Positions 1-7,668 of a DNA stretch of 21,273 nt are shown here, piece by piece (positions within the stretch are counted from its first letter, which is position 1; the number at the start of each line of letters is the position of its first letter). Origin of the DNA: JAXDLK01 sp034666665 (GTDB taxonomy: Bacteria > Desulfobacterota > Binatia > JACPRU01); the NCBI GenBank assembly GCA_034666665.1, contig JAXDLK010000196.1, positions 1-21,273 of the forward strand, in the 5' to 3' direction. The notes under the pieces are model-generated. The model was not told where the DNA came from. It saw nothing but the letters and a program-made list of their open reading frames with translations, and did not search any database. The position numbers and the translations under genes are program-made.

Positions 1-93
1 GAAGAGGTCACCGAAGACGTCATCGAAGCCGAGGAGAAGGAGATTCCCTACTCGCCGCCCGACGGACCCGTCCCGCCGCCCCGCAAGGAGTGA
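1..93 (+). CDS. C-terminal end of an unidentified protein (5' end outside window)
   Basis: Reading frame 1 is open from the first base and ends at TGA 91-93. The visible 30 residues are very acidic (EEVTEDVIEAEEKE), followed by a proline-rich end (PPDGPVPPPRKE). This looks like an unstructured C-terminal tail. No domain is visible, so no function is assigned. The stop codon abuts the radA stop codon (94-96) with no base between, so the two genes are tightly convergent. The frame is convincing because of its composition and its exact termination at the neighbour's end. Confidence 0.55.
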   Translation, partial: EEVTEDVIEAEEKEIPYSPPDGPVPPPRKE

Positions 94-1443
94 TCAGAAA
101 AGGACGGTCCAGACGTCCGCGAGCGAGTCGACCGGGACGGTCTCGAGGTCGTCGACGGGGCCGAGTCGCCGGGCGACCGAGCCGGGCACCAAACACCGGC
201 GAAACCCCATCTTCGCCGCCTCCTTGAGCCGCGCTTCGACTTGCCCGACGGCTCTGACCTCCCCCGCGAGTCCCACCTCTCCGACCAGCAGCGTCCCCGG
301 ATCGATCGCGCGATCGAGAAAGCTCGACGACACCGCGGCGATGACACCGAGATCGGCCGCCGGCTCGGTGACGCGGAATCCGCCGGCGACGTTCAGGAAG
401 ACGTCCTGACCGGTGAGCTGAAGGCCGACCTTCTTCTCGATCACGGCAATCAGCAGCGCCACCCGGTTCGAATCGACGCCGAGCGTCGTCCGGCGCGGAG
501 TGCCCCACGCACTCGGCGTCACCAGTGCCTGGAGCTCGACGAGGATCGGCCGCGTCCCCTCGATCGACGCCACGACGACGGACCCGGCGACACCGAGCGG
601 GCGCTCGGCGAGGAAGATCTCGGAGGCGTTCTCGACCGGATGGAGCCCCGACTCCTTCATCTCGAAGACGCCGATCTCGTTCGTCGACCCGAAGCGGTTC
701 TTGACCGCGCGGAGAACGCGGAACGCGTGTCCGCGGTCGCCCTCGAAGTAGAGAACGGTGTCGACCATGTGCTCGAGCACCCGCGGACCCGCGAGGAAGC
801 CCTCCTTCGTCACGTGTCCGACGAGGAAGCACGCAGCGCCGCTGGTCTTCGCGAAGGAGACCAGCCGCGCCGCCGACTCGCGCACCTGACCGATGCTGCC
901 CGGCGCCGACGACAGATCGGCGGCGAAGATCGTCTGGATCGAATCGATCGCGATCACCCGAGGCTGCAGCCGCTCGGCCTCCTCGAGTATCTTCTCGAGC
1001 GCGGTCTCGCAGAGCACCAACACGCGGTCATCGCGCACGGCCAGCCGCTCGGCGCGCATGCGGATCTGCTGCGCCGATTCCTCTCCCGAGACGTAGAGGA
1101 CCTGTGCTCCGCCTTGCGCGAACGCCGATGCCGCCTGCAGCAGGAGCGTCGACTTGCCGATGCCGGGGTCGCCGCCGATCAGGATCGCGGAGCCGCGGAC
1201 GAGGCCGCCGCCGAGGACGCGATCGAGCTCGCCGATGCCGCTCGTGCGGCGGATCTCGTCTTCGGGAGCGATCGCGGAGATCGGCGTCGCTTTCTCGGCC
1301 GAGCGGCGCGCAGCGGGAGTCTCGCGCTCGATGATCTCCTCGACCAGGCTCTCCCATGCGCCGCAATCGGGACAGCGGCCGAGCCACTTCGGGCTCTGAT
1401 AGCCGCAGCTCTGGCAGGAGAAGACGCTCCGAGCGCGCGGCAC
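94..1443 (-). CDS. radA: DNA repair protein RadA (Sms), branch-migration ATPase
   Basis: This 449-aa protein has the full RadA layout. An N-terminal C4 zinc finger (CQSCG...CPDCGAW, about residues 10-30) is followed by a RecA-like ATPase with Walker A GGDPGIGKST. Next is the RadA-specific KNRFGS motif near residue 250, and then a Lon-protease-like C-terminal domain. RadA helps process recombination intermediates by branch migration alongside RecA in the cytoplasm. Translation starts at GTG 1441-1443, just before the zinc finger as in other RadA proteins; I see no clear ribosome binding site. The gene is divergent from bioF across a 108-bp gap. A weak minus-strand -10-like TACAAC lies at 1451-1456. 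The length is normal for the family and nothing is missing. Confidence 0.97.
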   Translation of the reverse strand: MPRARSVFSCQSCGYQSPKWLGRCPDCGAWESLVEEIIERETPAARRSAEKATPISAIAPEDEIRRTSGIGELDRVLGGGLVRGSAILIGGDPGIGKSTLLLQAASAFAQGGAQVLYVSGEESAQQIRMRAERLAVRDDRVLVLCETALEKILEEAERLQPRVIAIDSIQTIFAADLSSAPGSIGQVRESAARLVSFAKTSGAACFLVGHVTKEGFLAGPRVLEHMVDTVLYFEGDRGHAFRVLRAVKNRFGSTNEIGVFEMKESGLHPVENASEIFLAERPLGVAGSVVVASIEGTRPILVELQALVTPSAWGTPRRTTLGVDSNRVALLIAVIEKKVGLQLTGQDVFLNVAGGFRVTEPAADLGVIAAVSSSFLDRAIDPGTLLVGEVGLAGEVRAVGQVEARLKEAAKMGFRRCLVPGSVARRLGPVDDLETVPVDSLADVWTVLF

Positions 1444-1493
1444 GTGACGAGTTGTACGCGATCACGGCCGGCAATAGGAATCGCCGAGCGTCG

Positions 1494-1521
1494 GTCAACC
1501 GCTACGCGAAGAGCGGTTGAC
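1494..1521. promoter_or_regulatory. Predicted BirA-type biotin operator upstream of bioF
   Basis: A perfect inverted repeat has arms GTCAACCGCT (1494-1503) and its reverse complement (1512-1521) around 8 bases. Its core reads GTCAACC-N14-GGTTGAC. Known BirA operators are two half-sites of the type TGTAAACC and GGTTTACA separated by about 14-16 bases, so half-site sequence, symmetry and spacing all fit. It lies just upstream of bioF, where BirA-biotinyl-AMP would repress the operon. No T-run follows, which argues against a terminator. Confidence 0.8.
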
Positions 1522-1545
1522 AGCATCGCCTGCGGGTCGTAGCAC
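1517..1545 (+). promoter_or_regulatory. Candidate sigma-70 promoter of the bio operon
   Basis: A consensus -35 hexamer TTGACA (1517-1522) overlaps the right arm of the BirA-like operator. Seventeen bases further is TAGCAC (1540-1545), a weak -10 with three matches to TATAAT. This arrangement would let BirA occlude RNA polymerase. The implied transcription start falls at about 1552, on the bioF start codon, so the message may be leaderless. The -35 is clear; the -10 is doubtful. Confidence 0.45.
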
Positions 1546-1551
1546 GCGCGG

Positions 1552-2724
1552 GTGCTGCCGCCCGTGTGGGATCTCGACGACGAGCTGGAGGACATCCGCG
1601 CACGCGGGCTCGGGCGCCGGCTGCGGACGATCGACGCCTGTCGCGATTCGGAAGTCGCGATCGACGGCCGCTCCACCCTCCTTCTCTGCTCGAACGACTA
1701 CCTCGGACTGGCGACCGACGAGCGCCTGATCGCCGCGGCGTGCGCGGCGGCCGAGCGCTGGGGAGCCGGCAGCGGCTCCTCGCGCCTGATCTCGGGGAGC
1801 CTGCGCATCCACCGCGAGCTCGAGGAGAAAATCGCCGAGTGGAAGAAGAGCGAGCGCGCGCTCGTGTTCTCGTCGGGCTACCACGCGAACCTCGGCGTGC
1901 TGCAGGCACTGGTCGGCCGCGGCGACGCCGTCTTCTCCGACGCGCTGAACCACGCGAGCCTGATCGACGGCTGCCGGCTGTCTCGCGCCGCCGTTCACGT
2001 GTATCCCCACGCGGATGTCGCGGCGCTCGAGCGCGCGCTCTCGGTCGCGTCGGGTGCGCGCAGGAAGCTCGTCGTCACGGACTCGGTGTTCAGCATGGAC
2101 GGCGACCGCGCGCCGCTCGCCGACATCTGCGACGTGGCCGAGCGCCACGGCGCGGCCGTGATGGTCGACGAGGCGCACGCGACCGGGGTCTTCGGGCCGA
2201 GCGGAGCGGGGCTGGTCGAGGAGCTCGGGCTCGACGGCCGCGTGCTCGTGCAGATGGGAACCCTCGGCAAGGCGCTCGGCAGCTTCGGCGCCTACGTGGC
2301 CGGCAGCGCGTCGCTGGTCGACCTCCTGGTGAATCGCGCGCGCACGTTCATCTTCACGACGGGATTGCCGCCGGCCGCGGTCGGCGCCGCTTCCGCCGCG
2401 GTCGACGTGGTGCGCACCGAGCCCGAGCGCCGGGCACGGCTGTGGGCGAATGCACGGACACTCCACGGGGCTCTCGTGCGTGGCGGTTATCGCATGGCCG
2501 CTCTCGAGTCGCCGATCCTGCCGGTGATGGTCGGTGACGAGCGCCGGGCGATGGCGCTCTGCGAGCACCTGCTCGAGCGGGGAGTGTTCGCACAAGGGAT
2601 CCGCCCGCCGACGGTCCCGGAAGGCACGTCTCGCCTCCGGGTGACGCTGATGGCGACGCACCGGCCGGATCAGCTCGAGCGCGCGGCGGCTGCATTCCTG
2701 GACGCCCGCCGCGAAGCGGCATGA
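1552..2724 (+). CDS. bioF: 8-amino-7-oxononanoate synthase (BioF)
   Basis: BioF is the PLP enzyme that condenses pimeloyl-ACP/CoA with L-alanine to give KAPA, the first committed step of biotin ring assembly. The 390-aa sequence has the fold-type I features of the alpha-oxoamine synthase family: CSNDYLGL near residue 45, GSGSSRLISG, NHASLIDGC, VDEAHATGVFG with the PLP-binding Asp, and the Schiff-base lysine in GTLGKALGSFG. Start: GTG 1552. An in-frame stop lies at 1540, so translation cannot begin further upstream; GTG 1564 is the only close alternative. No Shine-Dalgarno sequence is visible for either. The stop overlaps the bioA start (ATGA), so the genes are translationally coupled. A predicted BirA operator lies directly upstream. 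Confidence 0.95.
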   Translation: MLPPVWDLDDELEDIRARGLGRRLRTIDACRDSEVAIDGRSTLLLCSNDYLGLATDERLIAAACAAAERWGAGSGSSRLISGSLRIHRELEEKIAEWKKSERALVFSSGYHANLGVLQALVGRGDAVFSDALNHASLIDGCRLSRAAVHVYPHADVAALERALSVASGARRKLVVTDSVFSMDGDRAPLADICDVAERHGAAVMVDEAHATGVFGPSGAGLVEELGLDGRVLVQMGTLGKALGSFGAYVAGSASLVDLLVNRARTFIFTTGLPPAAVGAASAAVDVVRTEPERRARLWANARTLHGALVRGGYRMAALESPILPVMVGDERRAMALCEHLLERGVFAQGIRPPTVPEGTSRLRVTLMATHRPDQLERAAAAFLDARREAA

Positions 2725-4079
2725 CCCTCGACGCGCGCACGCTCGCCGACTGGGATCATCGCCACGTCTGGCATCCGTTCACGCAGATGGAGGAGTGGCT
2801 CGCGGCCGAGCCGCTGATCGTCGAGCGCGGCGAGGGGAACGAGCTCGTCGACGTCGACGGCCGGCGCTACCTCGACGGGGTCTCGTCCCTGTGGTGCAAC
2901 GTTCACGGACACCGCAAGCGTGAGATCGACGACGCGGTTCGGGACCAGCTCGATCGCATCGCGCACTCGACGATGCTCGGCCTCGCCAACGTTCCGGCGA
3001 CGGTGCTCGCGAAGCGGCTGGCCGACATCGCCCGCGCGCCGCTGACGCGCGTCTTCTACTCCGATGCCGGCGCCACGGCCGTCGAGATCGCCCTCAAGAT
3101 CGCCTTCCAGTACTGGCAGCTCCGCGGCGAAGAACGGCGCACGGTCTTCGCGTCGCTGGCGGAGGCGTACCACGGGGACACCCTCGGCTCGGTGAGCCTC
3201 GGCTACTCGGAAGGCTTCCATCGCTTCTTCCGGCCGATCCTCTTTCCCACGCTCCGCCTGTCGCCGCCGCACGTCTTCCGCTTCTACCGCGGCCTCGACG
3301 CCGCTGACGCCGTGCACGCCGCGCTCGAGGAGGCTCGGCGAGAGCTTCGCGCGCGGGCGCCGGAGATCGCCGGTGTCTTCGTCGAGCCTCTCGTGCAGGG
3401 CGCAGCCGGTATGTGGACGCACCCAACGGAGTACCTGCGCGGCCTTCGCGAGCTCACGTCCGAGCTCGGCCTGCTCTTGATCTGCGACGAGGTCGCGACG
3501 GGTTTCGGGCGGACGGGAACGATGCTGGCGATCGAGCAGGCGGGGATCGCACCCGACCTCCTGTGCGTCGCGAAAGGACTGACGGGCGGGTACCTGCCGC
3601 TCGCAGCGACGCTCGCGAGCGAGGAGATCTTTTCTGCGTTCCTCGGCCGGTACGAGGAACGCAAGGCCTTCTTCCACGGCCACACGTACACCGGAAACCC
3701 TCTCGCTTGCGCCGCGGCCCTCGCGAGCCTGGCCGTCTTCGAAGCCGAGGGCGTGCTCGAGCGCTTCCGCCGCCGGATCGCGACGCTCGCGGAGCTTCTC
3801 GATCGCGAGATCGCGCCGCTGCCGAACGTCGCCGAGGTGCGGCGTGCCGGCGGCATGGTGGGGATCGAGCTGATGCGCGACCCCGCGCGACGCGTCGCCT
3901 ACGATCCCGGGCAGCGAATCGGCAACCGGGTGATCCTCGCCGCACGGCGGCGCGGAGTGATCATCCGGCCGCTCGGAGACGTGGTCGTGCTGATGCCGCC
4001 GCTCTCGATCACCGAGGCCGAGCTCGCGACGCTCGTCGGCGTCACGGCGGAATCGATCCGCGAGGTCACGGCCGAGTGA
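2721..4079 (+). CDS. bioA: Adenosylmethionine-8-amino-7-oxononanoate aminotransferase (BioA)
   Basis: BioA is a class III PLP aminotransferase that converts KAPA to 7,8-diaminopelargonate, with S-adenosylmethionine as the usual amino donor. The 452-aa protein carries the BioA signature HPFTQM near residue 17 and SLWCNVHGH. It also has AYHGDTLG, LLICDEVATGFGRTG with the PLP Asp, the Schiff-base lysine in VAKGLTGGYLPL, and HGHTYTGNPLAC. Length is typical. The ATG at 2721 overlaps the bioF stop by 4 bp. Its own stop overlaps the bioD start GTG at 4076 in the same way. It is the middle gene of a tight bioFAD operon. Confidence 0.96.
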   Translation: MTLDARTLADWDHRHVWHPFTQMEEWLAAEPLIVERGEGNELVDVDGRRYLDGVSSLWCNVHGHRKREIDDAVRDQLDRIAHSTMLGLANVPATVLAKRLADIARAPLTRVFYSDAGATAVEIALKIAFQYWQLRGEERRTVFASLAEAYHGDTLGSVSLGYSEGFHRFFRPILFPTLRLSPPHVFRFYRGLDAADAVHAALEEARRELRARAPEIAGVFVEPLVQGAAGMWTHPTEYLRGLRELTSELGLLLICDEVATGFGRTGTMLAIEQAGIAPDLLCVAKGLTGGYLPLAATLASEEIFSAFLGRYEERKAFFHGHTYTGNPLACAAALASLAVFEAEGVLERFRRRIATLAELLDREIAPLPNVAEVRRAGGMVGIELMRDPARRVAYDPGQRIGNRVILAARRRGVIIRPLGDVVVLMPPLSITEAELATLVGVTAESIREVTAE

Positions 4080-4792
4080 ACGGTCTGCTGATCACCGGAA
4101 CCGACACCGGGGTCGGCAAGACGCTGGTCGCCTGCGCGATCGCGCGTGCGCTGTCGCTGCGGCTCCGCGTCGCGCCGTTCAAGCCGGTCGAGACCGGCTG
4201 CGCAGCGCTGCACGGGGAGCTCCGGCCCGACGACGCGCTCCGGCTGCGTGCGGCCGCGGCTTCGGATGCCGACCTCGAGCTCGTCTGTCCGTTCCGCTAC
4301 GCCGAGCCGCTGGCGCCGTGGCTCGCCGCCGAGCGCGCCGGCCGTCCGGTGTCGATCGAGCGCCTGCACGCGTGCTTCGCTCGGCTCGCCGAGATTGCAG
4401 ATCTCGTGATCGTCGAGAGCGCGGGCGGTCTCCTGGTGCCGCTGGCCGACGACTACACCTTCGCCGACCTGGCGCACGACCTCGACCTGCCGCTGGTTCT
4501 GGTGGTGCGCTCGAAGCTCGGAGCGATCAACCACACGCTGCTCACGCTCGAGTGCGCGAGCGCACGCGGGCTCGACGTGCTCGGCTACGTCTTGAACGAC
4601 GTGGACCCGGGACGTGACCTCGCTCGCGAGACCAACCGGCGCGTGCTCGAGCGCTTCGCCCGGGTGCCCTGCCTCGCCGCCGTTCCCCACCTCGGCGCGG
4701 GCGACGATGCCGTGCGCGCGTTCGGCGAAGCGCTCGCGAGCGGCATCGTACCGCCGGTGCGTTCCAGGTCCGAGAGCAGCCGATCGACGTGA
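4076..4792 (+). CDS. bioD: ATP-dependent dethiobiotin synthetase (BioD)
   Basis: BioD closes the ureido ring of dethiobiotin from diaminopelargonate, CO2 and ATP. The protein (238 aa from GTG 4076) begins NGLLITGTDTGVGKT, the BioD P-loop with its extra Asp-Thr. It continues with FKPVETGC (substrate-binding lysine), VESAGGLLVPL, YTFADLAHDL, and KLGAINHTLLTLE, all standard BioD motifs. The frame is open further upstream, but the start is set by the GTGA overlap with the bioA stop and by family alignment. The last dozen residues (VRSRSESSRST) look non-conserved. The final 208 bp overlap the 3' end of the convergent SGNH hydrolase gene. No bioB or bioC/H lies in the window. Confidence 0.95.
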   Translation: MNGLLITGTDTGVGKTLVACAIARALSLRLRVAPFKPVETGCAALHGELRPDDALRLRAAAASDADLELVCPFRYAEPLAPWLAAERAGRPVSIERLHACFARLAEIADLVIVESAGGLLVPLADDYTFADLAHDLDLPLVLVVRSKLGAINHTLLTLECASARGLDVLGYVLNDVDPGRDLARETNRRVLERFARVPCLAAVPHLGAGDDAVRAFGEALASGIVPPVRSRSESSRST

Positions 4793-5817
4793 GCGGCGAG
4801 CGCGCGGTGGCCGCGCTCCGTCAGGTGGCCGTCGTTCGGCAGAAACGATTCCTGCGAGAAGACGCCGACGGTGTCGCGGTAGGCGATGCCGTGCCGGGAA
4901 CAGACATCCGAGACCAGCGCGTGGCTTCGCTCCAGCACGTCCTCGTCGCCGGCCATCCGCAGGTGCACGACCAGAAGGCGCGCGCCTGCTTCACGGCAGC
5001 GCCGATCGAGATCCGGAAGCAGTCGCTCGTAGTACGCCCGCACGCGCGCGAGCCGCACGGGATCGTAGAGCGGCCCGCGATCCGGCGGCGGTGCAGGCGC
5101 CGAGGTGCCCGTCCACAGCGCGTGGCGCCACGGCCGCGTTACGTCGCGAGCGGCCCGCAGGAAACGATGCAGACGAAGCTCGTCGTAGGTTCGCCGCCAT
5201 CGAGAGGTGCCGTCGCACCAGGCGCGAACTCTCGCCCGGAGCGCCGCGTAATCCACGTCGATCTCCGGGGGGTGAAGCAGCGTTTCCGCGGAATGTGCCA
5301 GCTCCGCATCGTGAAAGTCGTTGATGAAGCTGAAGAGCACCACGACGCGGGGCCGCATCGAGGCGAGATGAAGGCGACCGAGCACGTAATAGTCGCCGAG
5401 GCTCGCCCCTTGGCGTCCCATGTTGTACGCCGCGCGGCCGAACGACTCGCGCAGGAAGTGGGACAGCGTCTGCTCCTCCTCGACACCGTGGCCGTAGATG
5501 ATCGAGTCGCCGAGCAGCAGCACGTCCTTGGCGCCGTCGTCGCTCGGGTTGCGAAACCCCGAGGCATCGGTCCGGTGCTTCCAGAAGTAACCGTTCCAGT
5601 AGTTGTCGACCTCGAAGCCCGGCTTCATGAACGGCAATCCGCTGTCGCGATCGACGAAGTAAATCCCGTAGCTGCGCATGCCATATGCCGTGTAGGTCGC
5701 GTTCGCGATCGGACCGGACAGGAGGCCCGGGAACGCGCGGAGCGCGACCTCGACGACGACCGAACCGAGGGCGACGCCGAGGCTCGCCGCGAGAATCGCG
5801 GACCCGCGCGCCTTCAA
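4585..5817 (-). CDS. Membrane-anchored SGNH/GDSL-family hydrolase
   Basis: From TTG 5817 the protein is 410 aa. A single hydrophobic N-terminal segment (about residues 7-32) suggests a signal anchor, with the catalytic domain outside the cytoplasm. SGNH blocks are visible: GDS with Ser105 (LLLGDSIIYGHG), the block II glycine region NMGRQGAS, block III Asn166 (SFINDFHD), and the block V Asp-x-His pair (NDGHLTERGH, about 329-331). Such enzymes hydrolyse or transfer acyl esters; the substrate is unknown. The TTG start overlaps the larC stop (TTGA), which suggests coupling to larC. The catalytic domain ends near residue 355. The last 55 residues are antisense to bioD and look artefactual in composition, so a stop codon may have been lost. 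Longer upstream frames overlap larC and are rejected. Confidence 0.8.
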   Translation of the reverse strand: MKARGSAILAASLGVALGSVVVEVALRAFPGLLSGPIANATYTAYGMRSYGIYFVDRDSGLPFMKPGFEVDNYWNGYFWKHRTDASGFRNPSDDGAKDVLLLGDSIIYGHGVEEEQTLSHFLRESFGRAAYNMGRQGASLGDYYVLGRLHLASMRPRVVVLFSFINDFHDAELAHSAETLLHPPEIDVDYAALRARVRAWCDGTSRWRRTYDELRLHRFLRAARDVTRPWRHALWTGTSAPAPPPDRGPLYDPVRLARVRAYYERLLPDLDRRCREAGARLLVVHLRMAGDEDVLERSHALVSDVCSRHGIAYRDTVGVFSQESFLPNDGHLTERGHRALAAHVDRLLSDLERTGGTMPLASASPNARTASSPAPRWGTAARQGTRAKRSSTRRLVSRARSRPGSTSFKT

Positions 5818-7004
5818 GCTTCGAGCGCTGCGCGAAGCGCTTCCTGGTAGACGGTCTTGAGCGGCGTTCCCGTCGCGGCCGCGAGCCGCTTGCAGTCCTC
5901 GTACTCCGGGGCGACGTTGCGGACGCCGTTCGGGGCGTGACCGATCTTCACGCGCACGCGGCCGTAGCGGCACTCCACCTCGCGCACCTCGCGCTCGACG
6001 GCGATCCGCGAGACCGGAGCGATGCGAACGCCGAGCGTCGAGGTCTCGGCGAAGAGGATCGCGGCGAGCACGTCTCGCCGCTCCGGATCGCAGAGGACGG
6101 AGAGGAGCACGCCGGGCCGGCCCTTCTTCATGTGGATCGGCACCAGGTAGACGTCGCGCGCGCCTTCCGCGAAAAGCCGCTCGATCACGTACTCGTAGAG
6201 CTCGGGATTCAGATCGTCGAGATTCGTCTCGAGCACGAGCAGCGAATCGATGCTCGGGGGAGCGGCGCGGGTGCCGAGGAGAATCCTCAGGAGGTTCGGC
6301 CGATCGCCGAATTCCATGTCGCCCGCGCCGTAGCCGATGCAATCAACCACCAGCGGCTCGGAAGGCGCCGCCGGGCGGCCGAGGGCCGCGACGATCGCCG
6401 CGCCCGTGGGAGTCACCATCTCTGCCTCGCCGTCGCCGAGCCGAACCGGGAAGCCGCGGAGAAGCTCGGCGGTCGCCGGTCCCGGGATCGGCAGCGGCCC
6501 GTGCGCGGCGCGATGGAGACCCTTGCCGAGGGGCAGCGGCGAAACGGTGATCTCGTCGACCGCGTGCGCCGCGAAGCCCCAGCAGGCGCCGACCACGTCG
6601 ACGATCGAGTCGACCGCACCGACTTCGTGGAACTCGACTTCGCCGGGGTCGACGCCGTGAACTTTGCTCTCGGCGACCGCGAGCCGCTCGAACACCCGGA
6701 GCGAGAGCTCGCGTACGCGAGCGGCGAGCGAGCTCTCCTCGATCATCCGGCGGATCAGGCGGTATGGGCGGTGCGGATGCTCGTGTCCGTGCCCGCCTTT
6801 CGCGTGACCCGCCACGTCGACGACGAACTTCGTCGCGCGAATTCCGCTCCGTTCTCGCTGCTCGACACGCAGCCGATAGCCCTCGACGGGGAGCTTGCCG
6901 AGCTCACGCTCGAGGTCGGCGAGATCGAGGCCGCAGTCGAGCAGCGCGCCGACGGTCATGTCGCCGCTCACTCCGGAGAATGCGTCGAGATGCGCAATCC
7001 GCAC
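5814..7004 (-). CDS. larC: LarC-type nickel insertion protein (pyridinium-3,5-bisthiocarboxylate mononucleotide nickel chelatase; DUF111)
   Basis: LarC inserts nickel into the pyridinium bisthiocarboxylate nucleotide to make the NPN pincer cofactor of lactate racemase-type enzymes. The 396-aa product starts with the diagnostic HLDAFSGVSGDMTVGALLD. It has a histidine-rich stretch (GHAKGGHGHEHPH) near residue 75 that could bind metal, then FHEVGAVDSIVDVVG and MVTPTGAAIVAALG. The C-terminal LarC2 half contains ETNLDDLNPE. It appears intact and uninterrupted; LarC in Lactobacillus needs a programmed frameshift. I chose GTG 7004 because it places the start directly before the conserved N-terminus; TTG 7040 would add 12 residues. 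No larA, larB or larE is nearby. It is divergent from dksA across 68 bp. Confidence 0.9.
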   Translation of the reverse strand: MRIAHLDAFSGVSGDMTVGALLDCGLDLADLERELGKLPVEGYRLRVEQRERSGIRATKFVVDVAGHAKGGHGHEHPHRPYRLIRRMIEESSLAARVRELSLRVFERLAVAESKVHGVDPGEVEFHEVGAVDSIVDVVGACWGFAAHAVDEITVSPLPLGKGLHRAAHGPLPIPGPATAELLRGFPVRLGDGEAEMVTPTGAAIVAALGRPAAPSEPLVVDCIGYGAGDMEFGDRPNLLRILLGTRAAPPSIDSLLVLETNLDDLNPELYEYVIERLFAEGARDVYLVPIHMKKGRPGVLLSVLCDPERRDVLAAILFAETSTLGVRIAPVSRIAVEREVREVECRYGRVRVKIGHAPNGVRNVAPEYEDCKRLAAATGTPLKTVYQEALRAALEA

Positions 7005-7072
7005 GGGGGGATTTTGCCCATTCGCGTTCTTTACTCGCAAGGGCGGCCGATGTTACGTTGCGGATTCGGCGC

Positions 7073-7438
7073 ATGACCAAACGAGATCTCAATTTCTTCA
7101 AAGAGCTGCTCGGGCAGAAGCGCGGAGAGCTACTCGCCGACGCGGATCGCGCGGTCACCGGAATGAACGACGAGAAGGAGAACTTTCCCGATCCCACCGA
7201 TCGGGCCTCACTCGAGTCGAACCGCAACTTCATGCTGCGCATCAAGGATCGCGAGCGAAAGCTGCTCACGAAGATCGACGAAGCGCTGAAGCGGATCGAG
7301 GACGGCGAGTACGGCATCTGCGAGCAGTGCAGCGAAGAGATCGGCGTCCAGCGCCTGAAGGCGCGTCCCGTGACCACTCTGTGCATCGACTGCAAGGCCG
7401 CACAGGAGGCGCAGGAGAAGAAGCTTCGCGCGAGCTAG
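7073..7438 (+). CDS. dksA: DksA/TraR-family RNA polymerase-binding transcription factor
   Basis: DksA binds the secondary channel of RNA polymerase and, with ppGpp, adjusts transcription of rRNA and amino-acid genes. The 121-aa protein has the coiled-coil tip motif NFPDPTDRAS with both acidic residues needed for activity. The following helix (RIKDRERKLLTKIDEALKRI) and the C4 zinc finger CEQCS...CIDCK match E. coli DksA closely. It is about 30 residues shorter than E. coli DksA at the N-terminus, a common form outside gammaproteobacteria. The start is ATG 7073; earlier in-frame starts lie inside the antisense of larC. A short hairpin and a tRNA gene follow downstream. Confidence 0.93.
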   Translation: MTKRDLNFFKELLGQKRGELLADADRAVTGMNDEKENFPDPTDRASLESNRNFMLRIKDRERKLLTKIDEALKRIEDGEYGICEQCSEEIGVQRLKARPVTTLCIDCKAAQEAQEKKLRAS

Positions 7439-7450
7439 GCGAGTTTCGAT

Positions 7451-7464
7451 GGACCTGCCGGTCC
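7451..7464. other. Short perfect hairpin between dksA and tRNA-Ala
   Basis: GGACC (7451-7455), a TGCC loop and GGTCC (7460-7464) form a 5-bp GC-rich stem 12 bases after the dksA stop. No T-run follows. It could be a weak dksA terminator or part of the tRNA precursor leader. The assignment is uncertain. Confidence 0.3.
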
Positions 7465-7481
7465 GCCGATTGCCGACCTCT

Positions 7482-7554
7482 GGGGCAGTAGCTCAGCTGG
7501 GAGAGCACCACGTTCGCAACGTGGGGGTCGAGGGTTCGAATCCCTTCTGCTCCA
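7482..7554 (+). tRNA. tRNA-Ala (anticodon CGC)
   Basis: The 73 bases fold into a standard cloverleaf. The acceptor stem GGGGCAG pairs with CTGCTCC. The D arm is GCTC...GAGC, the anticodon stem CCACG/CGTGG holds loop TTCGCAA, and the T arm is GAGGG-TTCGAAT-CCCTT. The anticodon is CGC, which reads GCG. The G3:U70 wobble pair and discriminator A73, the alanine identity elements, are present. The 3' CCA is not encoded (TTT follows), so a nucleotidyltransferase must add it. A perfect hairpin ten bases downstream may end the transcript. Confidence 0.96.
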
Positions 7555-7563
7555 TTTTCAATC

Positions 7564-7589
7564 ATTCCCTTGCGAAATCGCAAGGGAAT
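7564..7589 (+). terminator. Perfect 12-bp inverted repeat, likely tRNA transcript terminator or processing hairpin
   Basis: Arms ATTCCCTTGCGA (7564-7575) and its exact reverse complement (7578-7589) are separated by only AA, so the real loop is about four bases. The hairpin sits ten bases after the tRNA 3' end. No long T-run follows; the nearest is CTTTCCC. It is therefore not a textbook intrinsic terminator, but position and perfect symmetry suggest a 3' boundary. Confidence 0.5.
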
Positions 7590-7668
7590 TCCACCTTTCC
7601 CGTCTCGCATCCCTTATCCCAGGGGCTAACTCGGCTCTGATAGAAGGGATCACGAACCGCGCGCACGG

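Noticed and set aside
241..1542. Long plus-strand open frame antisense to radA
   Set aside because: It is Arg/Asp-rich with no domain and lies fully opposite a textbook RadA; GC-rich antisense frames are often open.
2670..3683. Minus-strand open frame opposite bioA
   Set aside because: Composition is that of an antisense frame, no motifs, and BioA is unambiguous.
3413..4075. Upstream extension of the bioD frame
   Set aside because: It overlaps most of bioA in another frame; BioD homology begins exactly at the GTG in the stop overlap.
5818..6342. N-terminal extension of the SGNH hydrolase frame
   Set aside because: It is Arg-rich sequence antiparallel in frame to LarC coding; the TTG at the larC stop precedes the natural signal anchor.
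5685..7076. Long plus-strand open frame opposite larC
   Set aside because: Shadow of LarC; no recognisable domain.
7449..7640. Small open frame across the tRNA
   Set aside because: It only translates the tRNA-Ala sequence.
7540..7650. tRNA 3' end (ATCCCTTCT) and an inverted nine-base match at 7642-7650 as an integration-site remnant
   Set aside because: The match is only nine bases and inverted, there is no integrase, and chance is sufficient.
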